Source: Paraburkholderia acidicola (GTDB taxonomy: Bacteria > Pseudomonadota > Gammaproteobacteria > Burkholderiales > Burkholderiaceae). From it: DNA of 64,000 nt. The stretch is taken from NCBI RefSeq assembly GCF_002362315.1, contig NZ_MTZV01000004.1:1426001-1490000 (forward strand). Reading direction: 5' to 3'. This document shows, piece after piece, positions 1 to 7,800 of the stretch (its first letter is position 1; each line of letters begins with the position of its first letter). The position numbers and the translations under genes are program-made. Under the pieces are notes generated by a model. It searched no databases, was not told where the DNA came from, and saw only the letters and a list, made by a program, of their open reading frames with translations.

Positions 1-653
1 TTACCCAGCGTACCGTGCCCATCGAGCAGCAAAGGCCCCTTCAACGTCGACAGATCGAGCGTCGACGCGGCGCCTTCCGCCTGAAACACCACCCGGTACG
101 ATCCCAGCGGCTTGACCCGCGAAACACGCGAACTCATGTCGTTGAGCGTGACGGTCAACTGACCAAACGACTGGCCGCGAAACGCACGCCAGTCGGTCCA
201 CGACAGCCGCACGTCGCCTTGCAGATCGAGCGTATTGAACGGTGCGCCTAGCCCGGTCAGCAACGAAGCCGGCACGGCAATACTGCCCGCCGACAGCGTC
301 GCGCTACTCGCCGCGGCATCGACGTTCACCGGATCGGGCATCGCGTCGCTCTGCCGCATCTCCATCCGAACCCGGCCGATAAAGAGCGGCCAGAACGCCG
401 TGCGCCATTCGATCCGCCCGGGCAGCAGCGTCGCCGCGCTCGCATCCGGTCCCGCGGCCAGCATCAGCGTCGCCGAGCCGTGCCACAGCGAGCCCGCCGG
501 ATCGACGAGGTTGATATGCCCCTGCGTCTTCTTCGCGAACTGCGGCGTAATCCAGGCCGCCGGCAACATCGCCAGCAGCACGACCGCGCACGATACCGTC
601 CCCACCAGCACCCACGGCAGCACGACGCGAGCGCGTCGCATCCAGAGACTCAT
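1..653 (-). CDS. gspN: Type II secretion protein GspN (3' end outside window)
   Basis: The frame stays open from an ATG at 653 to the window edge, giving about 217 residues with no stop, so the C-terminus lies outside. It starts MSLWMRRARVVLPWVLVG, a short basic stretch followed by one N-terminal membrane segment (about residues 9-32). A periplasmic part follows with the W-x-G and LxG-type beta strands typical of GspN. GspN is an accessory inner-membrane component of type II secretion, linked to the GspL/GspM platform. It begins 32 bases after gspM and is the last visible gene of the minus-strand gspG-to-gspN operon. Position and architecture support the call more than any single motif does. 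Confidence 0.85.
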   Translation of the reverse strand, partial: MSLWMRRARVVLPWVLVGTVSCAVVLLAMLPAAWITPQFAKKTQGHINLVDPAGSLWHGSATLMLAAGPDASAATLLPGRIEWRTAFWPLFIGRVRMEMRQSDAMPDPVNVDAAASSATLSAGSIAVPASLLTGLGAPFNTLDLQGDVRLSWTDWRAFRGQSFGQLTVTLNDMSSRVSRVKPLGSYRVVFQAEGAASTLDLSTLKGPLLLDGHGTLG

Positions 654-684
654 GCCAAACCTTGTACTTGTGCAGTCATCGCGG

Positions 685-1188
685 TCATTTCGTGGTCGAC
701 GGTTGCAGCGACGCCGTCAGGTCGACCTGACCGTCGGCCTTCAGCGCCGTCACGTGCGCCTCCGCCACCTGCACTTTCAACTGCTTGCGCACGTCGTCGA
801 GCCACACGATCCATGCCGGAAAAGACGCGTTCTTCAGCTGCACCTGAACGACATCGCCGAGTACCTGCACCTGGGTGGGCGCGAGACCATGCTCGGTGAG
901 CGAGGTGGACAGTGCATCCTTGAGCGCACCGCCGGTTGGCGCCACGCCTTGCGCGGCGCCCGACAGCGCCTGCGCTTCGTTGGCCTGCGCGGTCATCTCC
1001 GCGAGATGCCGCTGCATCGCGGGCAGGTCGTCGCGCAGATGCGCACGGCCCTGCTGCGCCGGCGCCCACAGCACCGACCAGCCGATCACGATGGCCAGCG
1101 CCACGCCGCCCCACGTAAGCAGCGCCTTTTCGCGCGCATTGCGCGCGTCCCAGAATGTCGCCCAGGCTTCGAGTAATTGCGCTTTCAT
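685..1188 (-). CDS. gspM: Type II secretion inner-membrane protein GspM
   Basis: 167 residues. GspM is a bitopic inner-membrane protein that binds GspL and helps position the assembly platform of the secretion machine. The protein starts MKAQLLEAWATFWDARNARE, has one membrane segment at about residues 25-42, and then a periplasmic ferredoxin-like domain. The chosen ATG at 1188 overlaps the gspL stop (ATGA), which is typical translational coupling. An in-frame start nine codons upstream is possible but lies inside gspL. The length fits the family. Confidence 0.92.
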   Translation of the reverse strand: MKAQLLEAWATFWDARNAREKALLTWGGVALAIVIGWSVLWAPAQQGRAHLRDDLPAMQRHLAEMTAQANEAQALSGAAQGVAPTGGALKDALSTSLTEHGLAPTQVQVLGDVVQVQLKNASFPAWIVWLDDVRKQLKVQVAEAHVTALKADGQVDLTASLQPSTTK

Positions 1189-2567
1189 TGTGCGTTCCCG
1201 TGCTTGATCGTCCACTTGCCGACGGTGTCGCTATCGACCGTGCCGGACAGCCCGTTACCCGCAAGCCGCCTGGCCAGATCCGGATCGACCTTGACCTCGG
1301 GTTTGAACGTCACGTCGAGGCGACGCTCGTGATAATCGAGCGCAGCGACCGCGTTCACCGGAATCGGCCCGAGCGAACGTGCCAGACCGTCGGCCAGCGA
1401 CAGGAAATCGTCCGGTGACAGTTCGCCGGCGGCCACGCGCAGTTGTTGCAACTGACGCGTCATCTGATCGGGGGCGTCGAGCACCACGGTCGTCTTCGGG
1501 AACGCATTCAGCAGCAGTTCGGTCATCTGCGCGCTCAACGCGTCGCGTTGCCGCGCGAGCATCAGCCATTGCACATTCGTACAGATGATCGCCACCACCA
1601 GCGCCGCCACTCCCAGCAACACGGGGACACGCAAACGCCGCAGCGTCGCGCGATCGAGCCGCCACGGCTGCGACGCGAATTCGAACTGGCACAGGTCGAA
1701 GCGGCTCTCCAGCGCGCGCCGCGCCAGGGTTTCGAACGGTAGCGGCTGCGCGCCGGTTACGTACGACGCAAGACTGCCGCGCGCATTTCCAGCAAGGCGC
1801 GGCTCGCTGCCCGGCATGTCGGTCAACACGTGCAGCTTGACGGGCGCTGCGCCCGATAGCGCGGCAAGGGTCGTCTGCACCGTGCTCGCGGGCACGGCCA
1901 GCCCTTCGCCCAGCACGCCACGCAGGACAGCCAGTTCGACACGCGGCGCACCGGTATCGAGCGTGGCTTCGCCTAGCAGCGCCGGCGCAGTCGACACCAC
2001 GGTGCCGAGCACCGCGGCGACCACCGTCGTCAGTTCAGCCGCAGCGGCGGCCAGTTCTTCGACGCTCGGTTGCGCGGCCTCGGCGTCGCCGGGTTCGGTC
2101 GCCTTCCCGGGTGCCGCGAGCGGCGCCGCCGACGGCAGACAGCGCGTCACTGGCACCGCCCGCAAACTGCGATGCCCTGCCGCGGCAAACGATTCGGTGA
2201 TGAACCTGAACCAGCCGCGATCGATAATCGCAACCACGTGCTGGCGCGCGTCGAGCGGCTTCGGATCGACGGCGATGTGACAGGTTTGCGGGTCCTGGAT
2301 CAGTTGATCCTCGACGATGTTCGGCAACGCCTGACGCAACCGCGGCCCCTTCAACGGCGGCAAGGCGGTGGCAAGCATCAGCACGTCGCGCGCGGCGACG
2401 ATCAGGACAGTCGACGATGCGCGCGGCAGCAGCGCGAGCGCGGAACGGCCCGCACGCTGCGTGCGCCCGGACTTGTCGAGCAGCAGGAACGGCAGCTCCG
2501 GCAGTTGCCATTCCTGCGACGGAACCGCCGGGTCGCGCGGCGGCAGTAGGACGATCAGTGTGCTCAA
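1185..2567 (-). CDS. gspL: Type II secretion platform protein GspL
   Basis: 460 residues. GspL links the cytoplasmic ATPase GspE to the inner-membrane platform. It has a cytoplasmic actin-like N-terminal domain (about residues 1-300, MSTLIVLLPPRDP at the start), one membrane segment near residues 315-335 (VLLGVAALVVAIICTNV) and a periplasmic ferredoxin-like C-terminus. The start codon is TTG at 2567, preceded by a good ribosome-binding site (GGAGAGAG about 8 bases upstream). It lies 28 bases after the gspK stop and overlaps gspM by four bases. A low-complexity Ala/Glu-rich loop occurs near residues 150-185. Confidence 0.93.
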   Translation of the reverse strand: MSTLIVLLPPRDPAVPSQEWQLPELPFLLLDKSGRTQRAGRSALALLPRASSTVLIVAARDVLMLATALPPLKGPRLRQALPNIVEDQLIQDPQTCHIAVDPKPLDARQHVVAIIDRGWFRFITESFAAAGHRSLRAVPVTRCLPSAAPLAAPGKATEPGDAEAAQPSVEELAAAAAELTTVVAAVLGTVVSTAPALLGEATLDTGAPRVELAVLRGVLGEGLAVPASTVQTTLAALSGAAPVKLHVLTDMPGSEPRLAGNARGSLASYVTGAQPLPFETLARRALESRFDLCQFEFASQPWRLDRATLRRLRVPVLLGVAALVVAIICTNVQWLMLARQRDALSAQMTELLLNAFPKTTVVLDAPDQMTRQLQQLRVAAGELSPDDFLSLADGLARSLGPIPVNAVAALDYHERRLDVTFKPEVKVDPDLARRLAGNGLSGTVDSDTVGKWTIKHGNAQ

Positions 2568-2595
2568 AGGCCACTCTCTCCGGAAAAGGCGTTGT

Positions 2596-3795
2596 TCATA
2601 GTTGGTCTCGCACCCGCACGATACGGGTGGTATGCGTCAACGAGTCGCGATAGACGAGCGTCGTGCGGTCCACTTCCGCGCGTTCGTGCTGCACGCGGCC
2701 ATGGACCAGGAAATAACTGGTGTTCACATCGAGCTGGTTCGGATCGATCAATACGTTCTGCACGCCGGCGGCCTGAAGCGCGAGCGTCACATCGCCGACA
2801 TTGCGGAAAAACACCGTCTCGCGGCGCGCGACCAGTGCCTGCGCGTTCGACACATTCATGCCGGGCACGACGGCGGCGATCACTTCGGCAGTGGCGGTGT
2901 TCATGTTGATCGGGGTGGCCGTCGGCAGCACGGTGACGAACGGGCGCAGGCGGGCGACCTGTTCCGACGTGAAGCCGGGCACATCGAGTAGCGAATCGAC
3001 GCTTGTCATCTGCAGCGGCGGGACACCCGTGTCGCTGCTGTCGTCGTCCATACCGGGTTTGTCGGTGAAGCCGCTGCCATCGCCTCCGCCGCTTCCGATC
3101 GTCGTCGTCGAACCCGGTCCACCCGTGAGCGGCGGCGCCTGAAAACGGGTCGCCGAATGCAACAGCGCGAGGCGTATCTGAATTGCCGTGGTCTTGGCGA
3201 GCTGGCCGTTGATACCGAGCGTCGTGAGCAGACGCTGGAATGCCTGGATCTGCGCGATATCGAGTTGCAGCGTGCCGGGCGCGGGGCTCGACACGAGATT
3301 GCGCAGATTGAATTTCGCTTCGGCGTCTTCGATCGAGCCGGACAGATACGTGTCCGAGCCTTCCTGTGCACGCTTTTCACCGATCTGCCCGAGAAAATCC
3401 GAGAGCCGTGTCTTGGCGATGGGCACGCCCCATACGCCGCCGAGGTAGGTGATACCGCCCGAGCTATCGGCCTCCGAGCGCAGGATCAGACGAGTCCAGT
3501 CGAGCGCGCCACGCGACACCCATTGCGCCTGCGCAAGCAGACGCTGGTTCTCGATACGACGGATCTGCACCTGCTGGCGATACAGCATGCCCGCCACGAG
3601 AATGGCCGACAGCGCGACGACCAGCAACGCACTGATGATGGCCGCGCCACGCTCGCGCCCTGCTTGATGAGAGCAATGATGAGGACCATGCAGAGGACGA
3701 TGCCCATGCGGGCCGCGACGGCGAGCGCAGGCACGGCTCGAGGCAGCGCCCCGCCGGACCGGCAGCCATGCTCGCATCGCCTCAACGCCCATCAT
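2596..3795 (-). CDS. gspK: Type II secretion minor pseudopilin GspK
   Basis: 399 residues. GspK is the large minor pseudopilin at the tip of the secretion pseudopilus. The hydrophobic segment AAIISALLVVALSAILVAG follows a Gly after RER, giving a prepilin-peptidase-like site. As usual for GspK, the Glu5 of other pseudopilins is absent. The globular part holds the alpha-helical insertion and a helix-hairpin-helix-like segment (residues around 285-340). A Gly/Ser/Asp-rich loop lies near residues 225-255. The ATG at 3795 has GGAG seven bases upstream, but it gives an unusually long leader of about 51 residues before the cleavage site, rich in Arg and His. No other in-frame ATG fits better. Confidence 0.92.
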   Translation of the reverse strand: MMGVEAMRAWLPVRRGAASSRACARRRGPHGHRPLHGPHHCSHQAGRERGAAIISALLVVALSAILVAGMLYRQQVQIRRIENQRLLAQAQWVSRGALDWTRLILRSEADSSGGITYLGGVWGVPIAKTRLSDFLGQIGEKRAQEGSDTYLSGSIEDAEAKFNLRNLVSSPAPGTLQLDIAQIQAFQRLLTTLGINGQLAKTTAIQIRLALLHSATRFQAPPLTGGPGSTTTIGSGGGDGSGFTDKPGMDDDSSDTGVPPLQMTSVDSLLDVPGFTSEQVARLRPFVTVLPTATPINMNTATAEVIAAVVPGMNVSNAQALVARRETVFFRNVGDVTLALQAAGVQNVLIDPNQLDVNTSYFLVHGRVQHERAEVDRTTLVYRDSLTHTTRIVRVRDQL

Positions 3796-3822
3796 GTCTC
3801 ACTCCGTCACTCCAGCACTCGA

Positions 3823-4509
3823 TCACTCGCCGACCAGAAACACGCGCGTCACCGGCTTCGCCAGCGACGTCGCTCCGATACTGACCTCAAGCCCGCTCAC
3901 GGCGCGCGGCAACGGCGCATTGCCCAGTTGCGGCACCTTCAGGTTATTGGCGTTCTCGGTGATCGCGGACTGCACGTCGTTCATCTGCGTGGTCCAGCCG
4001 ACCTTCGGCACATAGAGCCGTGCGTTGATCGCCCCGACGCCGCTCATCAGCGCCACCGAACTCCAGTCATTCTCACTGCCCGCCTGCAACGCCCGCTGCA
4101 AGTCGTTCAGGTTGCCGAGCGGCGGCGACACATAGCGGACCACCCGCCCATTGCCAATGCGGTAACGCACCACCTCCAGACGCGGCGCGACGCCCGGTGC
4201 ATTGAGCTCGCGAACGATCTGCAGCACATTGCCACGCACCGATACTGCGGGCTGGCCTGCTTCGTCGTCGGTGGCCGCCTGACGTGCGTCGATGCGCATC
4301 TGATCGAACATCTGCGCGAACACGCGCTCGTCTTCCATCGCGTTGGTGATCGTCTGCCGGCCGCGCATGATCTGGTCGAGCCCGCGCCACGACAACACCG
4401 CGATGACCGCCATGATCGCGATCGCCACCAGCAGCTCGATCAGCGTGAAGCCGGCCACCGTCCGGCGACGATGCACCCCGCGGCGCTTAGAGCGAACGAT
4501 TGGTTTCAT
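3823..4509 (-). CDS. gspJ: Type II secretion minor pseudopilin GspJ
   Basis: 228 residues. This is a minor pseudopilin that forms the tip complex with GspI and GspK. The leader ends in a Gly, followed by the canonical class III motif (VAG then FTLIELLVAIAIM, with the conserved Glu5), so it is processed by prepilin peptidase. The remainder is a soluble beta-rich periplasmic domain. Its start lies inside the end of gspI (overlap of about 23 bases), and gspK follows 27 bases after its stop. The length matches GspJ. Confidence 0.94.
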   Translation of the reverse strand: MKPIVRSKRRGVHRRRTVAGFTLIELLVAIAIMAVIAVLSWRGLDQIMRGRQTITNAMEDERVFAQMFDQMRIDARQAATDDEAGQPAVSVRGNVLQIVRELNAPGVAPRLEVVRYRIGNGRVVRYVSPPLGNLNDLQRALQAGSENDWSSVALMSGVGAINARLYVPKVGWTTQMNDVQSAITENANNLKVPQLGNAPLPRAVSGLEVSIGATSLAKPVTRVFLVGE

Positions 4510-4900
4510 TCGCCACCACCGTCACCATCTCCGCGAGATTGCCCGGCTTTCCGGACAACGTCACCGTTACTTCCACGCGGCGGAACAGTGGGTTCGGCGT
4601 GCCCGCCACATTCTCCGTACACGTCAGTTGCAAATTACCCTGCGAACAGTCGAAAGTCTGCGACCCGATATCGGGCCATGTATGTGTCAACCGCAACTGC
4701 GCGAGCGCATTGTCGGCGCTCCAGCCGGCCAGCAAGCGCCGGTGCAGATCCGCTTCGCCGGTGGCGAGACTGCCCACCGCGCGCAGCGACGCCGACAGCG
4801 CCACCGCGATGATCGCGAGCGCGACGAGCACCTCGATCATCGTGAAACCACTCGCCGCCGTACGGCCCGCGGCGTGCTTCCAACATCCCGTTCGCCGCAT
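4487..4900 (-). CDS. gspI: Type II secretion minor pseudopilin GspI
   Basis: 137 residues from the ATG at 4900. Two upstream in-frame ATGs (4915, 4924) lie inside gspH. The 4900 start is preferred because GAGG sits about nine bases upstream and the ATG lies just beyond the gspH stop. The pseudopilin signature is ASG followed by FTMIEVLVALAIIAVALSA with Glu5 present, then a small periplasmic domain (SLATGEADLHRRLLAGWSADN). GspI nucleates the pilus tip with GspJ and GspK. It is embedded in the gspG-N operon. Confidence 0.92.
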   Translation of the reverse strand: MRRTGCWKHAAGRTAASGFTMIEVLVALAIIAVALSASLRAVGSLATGEADLHRRLLAGWSADNALAQLRLTHTWPDIGSQTFDCSQGNLQLTCTENVAGTPNPLFRRVEVTVTLSGKPGNLAEMVTVVANETNRSL

Positions 4901-4901
4901 C

Positions 4902-5441
4902 TCAACGCACCTCATAGCGGCCATTGCCCGTACCGATGATCGTCGCGCGATTACCCGTCGCCGAATACAGCGTGACCTGCACCGGTTCGTCGATACTCTC
5001 GGTGCCGAACACGATGCGATCCGGATGCGTGTCCGAGCCGGGATAGTCGATCGCGACTCCCGTCACGCCGCCTTGCCATTGACGCTGGCCGAGCAGATCG
5101 TCACGCAACGGACGCCAGCCGTCGTCGGTATGCACGTCGAAGCGAAAGCCACCGTCGAGCGGTTGCCACGCGATCGGCCGGGCCCGCACCTGCGCCTCGT
5201 CGCCCGCCGATTCGAACAGCAACGCAAGACGCTGCGCTTCTTCATTCAGATCGCTGCGCGGATTGCGGTTCAGCGACATCGATGCCAGCGACAGCAACAG
5301 CCCCGCGATCACCAGCACCACCATCATTTCCAGCAGCGTAAAACCGCGCTGCAGCCGCACGCGCCGCGACGCCGCATGCGGCGCGCATGGCACCGACGCC
5401 TCGCACGGAACGTCGGCATGAAACGGGCGGGGCGTACGCAT
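4902..5441 (-). CDS. gspH: Type II secretion minor pseudopilin GspH
   Basis: 179 residues. This pseudopilin joins the tip complex to the main GspG fibre. The cleavage motif is LQRG followed by FTLLEMMVVLVIAGLLLSL with Glu5. The leader is long (about 33 residues) and there is no clear Shine-Dalgarno sequence before the ATG at 5441, so a shorter non-ATG start is possible. The C-terminal domain ends with ATGNRATIIGTGNGRYEVR. It lies 57 bases after gspG. Confidence 0.92.
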   Translation of the reverse strand: MRTPRPFHADVPCEASVPCAPHAASRRVRLQRGFTLLEMMVVLVIAGLLLSLASMSLNRNPRSDLNEEAQRLALLFESAGDEAQVRARPIAWQPLDGGFRFDVHTDDGWRPLRDDLLGQRQWQGGVTGVAIDYPGSDTHPDRIVFGTESIDEPVQVTLYSATGNRATIIGTGNGRYEVR

Positions 5442-5498
5442 GGTGCGAGCGGTCGTGCGAAAGGGCGAGTGGACGCGGATCAGAAAACTATCGGCGCG

Positions 5499-5963
5499 CT
5501 ATTGCCACGAACCCACGTCGGCGTCGTTGCCTTCGCCGCCGGGCTTACCGTCTGCTCCATAGCTGAACACGTCGATTTCGCCGTGCACGCCCGGATTCAG
5601 ATACTGATACGCATTGCCCCACGGATCGTTCGGCAGGCGCTCGAGATAACCGCCGTCCTTCCAGTTGTTCGGTACCGGATCGGTGGTCGGTTTTTCGATC
5701 AGTGCGCGCAGGCCCTGGTCCTGAGACGGATAACGGCCGTTGTCGAGGCGATAGAGTTTCATGGCCTGCATGACCGTGCCGATGTCCTGCTTGGCGGCGA
5801 CGCGACGCGCTTCGTCCGGGCGGCTCATGATCTTTGGCACGATCAGCGCGGCCAGAATGCCGAGAATCGCGATCACCACCATGACTTCGATCAACGTGAA
5901 CCCCCGTTGACGGCCAGCGCGCACACCCGCGATTTCAGCGCGGCGATTGGTCCACATCTGCAT
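5499..5963 (-). CDS. gspG: Type II secretion major pseudopilin GspG
   Basis: 154 residues. GspG is the major pseudopilin whose polymerisation pushes substrates through the secretin. The leader ends RQRG, then FTLIEVMVVIAILGILAALI. The family-specific body follows: DNGRYPSQDQGLRALIEKP, the LPNDPWGNAYQYLNPG calcium-site region, and a C-terminal DVFSYGADGKPGGEG loop. It is the first gene of the minus-strand gspG-N operon and is divergent from gspC. The ATG at 5957 is an alternative start two codons downstream. Confidence 0.96.
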   Translation of the reverse strand: MQMWTNRRAEIAGVRAGRQRGFTLIEVMVVIAILGILAALIVPKIMSRPDEARRVAAKQDIGTVMQAMKLYRLDNGRYPSQDQGLRALIEKPTTDPVPNNWKDGGYLERLPNDPWGNAYQYLNPGVHGEIDVFSYGADGKPGGEGNDADVGSWQ

Positions 5964-6133
5964 AGCTTGCTACCTCGTTCAAAAAATTGGGCTCTCGATT
6001 TTGCCGGGTCAGGGCGTACTTCGCTGCGTCGTGTGGGACGCTATTGAACACGCCCGACCGGTCATTTTAATGTCATGCGGTTGCAGGGTTTCAACTCAAC
6101 GCAAAATTCACAATAGTCCGTACAATATGGCGC

Positions 6134-6544
6134 ATGAACGCTATCCAAACCCGCCTCCTTTCGCTCGCGCTGTTCGCCGTATTCTGCGCGACGCTTACGT
6201 ACTGGATCGTCACGCTCACGTCGCACTCGCCGCCTGTGCCGGCTGCGGCGGCCCGCGTTCCGGTGTCCACCGACCAGGCCGCCACGATATTCGGCGGGCA
6301 GCTCACACGCAGCGTCAATCAGAACGTGCGGCTGTTCGGCATCCTTGTGCTGGACGGCGGTTCATCCGCGATTGTCAGCACCGGTGACGAACCGCCGCGG
6401 GCCGTGTCGCTCGGCGGTAAGCTCATGCAAGGCGCAACGCTTGCCGAAGTACGCCCCCGCTCGATCATCATCGATCGCAACGGCGCGCATTCGGAAGTGT
6501 TCCTGCCCGCCAACGCACCTGGCCCTACGATCTACGTTCGCTGA
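6134..6544 (+). CDS. gspC: Type II secretion protein GspC, short form without PDZ domain
   Basis: 136 residues. GspC links the inner-membrane platform to the secretin. It has a single N-terminal membrane segment (about residues 8-28, LSLALFAVFCATLTYWIVTL) and then one homology-region domain (FGGQLTRSVNQNVRLFGILV, ending AHSEVFLPANAPGPTIYVR). Classical GspC proteins are about 280 residues and carry a C-terminal PDZ domain or coiled coil. Here the chain ends after the homology region. It is transcribed opposite to all the other gsp genes, divergently from gspG and convergently with gspF. I recall this inverted arrangement from other Burkholderia type II loci. Confidence 0.9.
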   Translation: MNAIQTRLLSLALFAVFCATLTYWIVTLTSHSPPVPAAAARVPVSTDQAATIFGGQLTRSVNQNVRLFGILVLDGGSSAIVSTGDEPPRAVSLGGKLMQGATLAEVRPRSIIIDRNGAHSEVFLPANAPGPTIYVR

Positions 6545-6548
6545 TACT

Positions 6549-6569
6549 GCGCGGCACTGAGTGCCGCGC
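6549..6569. terminator. Stem-loop between convergent gspC and gspF
   Basis: A perfect nine-base-pair stem (GCGCGGCAC / GTGCCGCGC) with a TGA loop sits between the convergent gspC and gspF stops. There is no T-run on either strand, so intrinsic termination would be weak. It may act on both transcripts or protect their 3' ends. Confidence 0.4.
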
Positions 6570-6578
6570 CTGACGCTA

Positions 6579-7796
6579 TCACTGCACGAGATTGTTCAAC
6601 TCGATGATCGGCAGCATCACCGCCAGCACGATCACCAGCACCACACCACCCATCGCGAGAATCAGCAGCGGCTCCAGCAGGCTGGTGAGAAACATCGTGC
6701 GCCGTTCGAGTTCGCGCGATTCGCCTTCGGATGCGCGATCGAGCATCGTCGTTACGTCGCCGGTCGCTTCGCCTGAACGGATCAGGTGCACGAGCACCGG
6801 CGGAAATGTCTTCGTATTGCCGAGCGCGCGCGACAGCGACGTGCCTTCGCGCACCCGCACGATCGCATCGTCGATGTTGTTGCGCATCGCCTTGTTGCTC
6901 AGTGTTTCGCTTGCCGCCTGCAACGCGCGCAGAATCGGCACACCGGCTGCTGTCAGGATGCCGAGCGTACTTGCGAAGCGCACCGTGTTGTAGCCGCGCA
7001 CGAGCTTGCCTGCGAGCGGCGCGGTGAGCAGCCAGCGGTCGAAGGCGAGGCGTGGTCCGGCCTGTCGCAACGTCGCGCGCACGATGTAGGCCACCACGGC
7101 GATCGCGATCAACGTCGCCCACCACCAGTGCCGCACGAAGCCGGACAACGCCATCATCATGATGGTGAGAAACGGCAGTTGCTGTTTGGTACTCGCGAAC
7201 ACGCTAACCACCTGCGGCACCACATAGCTCAGCAGGAACGTCACGATGCCGAAGGCGATCAGTGTGACGATGCCCGGGTAGGTGAACGCGAGCACGATCT
7301 TCTGTTTCAGCTGGTTGCTCTGTTCGATGTAGTCGGCGAGCCGCGACAGCACGAGACCAAGCTTGCCGGTGTGTTCGCCCGCAGCGACCAGCGCGCGATA
7401 GATCTCGGGGAAATCGCGCGGATGCTGCGATAGCGCATTCGCAAGCGAATGCCCACCGAGCACTTCGGCACGAATCGACGCCATCAGCTCGCGGATGTAA
7501 TCGCGCTCCGACTGATCGGTGAGAACGGCAAGCGCTTCATCGAGCGGCAGGCCCGCAATCAGCAGACTGGCGAGCTGGCGCGTGACGATAGCCTGCTCGC
7601 GTTGCGACAGCCGGCGCCCAAGTGATAACCGCTGTTGCCGTTCGCCGCGCGTGCGGGTGGCGGCCGGTTCGACCACCAGCGGTGTCAGTCCCTGGGTGCG
7701 CAACTGCGTGCGCGCACCGCGTGCACTGTCGGCATCGAGTACGCCTTTCTGCGCCTTGCCGGCCGCATCGATTGCTTCGAAACGAAATGCCGGCAT
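6579..7796 (-). CDS. gspF: Type II secretion platform protein GspF
   Basis: 405 residues. GspF is the polytopic core of the inner-membrane assembly platform that contacts GspE. The N-terminus MPAFRFEAIDAAGKAQKG and two repeated GspF domains (about residues 70-195 and 275-395) are typical, as are three membrane segments (about residues 170-195, 220-245 and 375-398). The motif GVPILRALQAASETLSN matches the family. It follows gspE by only four bases and is the last gene of the gspD-E-F operon. Confidence 0.96.
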   Translation of the reverse strand: MPAFRFEAIDAAGKAQKGVLDADSARGARTQLRTQGLTPLVVEPAATRTRGERQQRLSLGRRLSQREQAIVTRQLASLLIAGLPLDEALAVLTDQSERDYIRELMASIRAEVLGGHSLANALSQHPRDFPEIYRALVAAGEHTGKLGLVLSRLADYIEQSNQLKQKIVLAFTYPGIVTLIAFGIVTFLLSYVVPQVVSVFASTKQQLPFLTIMMMALSGFVRHWWWATLIAIAVVAYIVRATLRQAGPRLAFDRWLLTAPLAGKLVRGYNTVRFASTLGILTAAGVPILRALQAASETLSNKAMRNNIDDAIVRVREGTSLSRALGNTKTFPPVLVHLIRSGEATGDVTTMLDRASEGESRELERRTMFLTSLLEPLLILAMGGVVLVIVLAVMLPIIELNNLVQ

Positions 7797-7800
7797 GCTT

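Noticed and set aside
6549..6569. Considered as a repetitive extragenic element together with the similar GGCACTCAGTGCC at 38643
   Set aside because: Only a short self-complementary core is shared and the flanks differ. Independent hairpins are the simpler reading.
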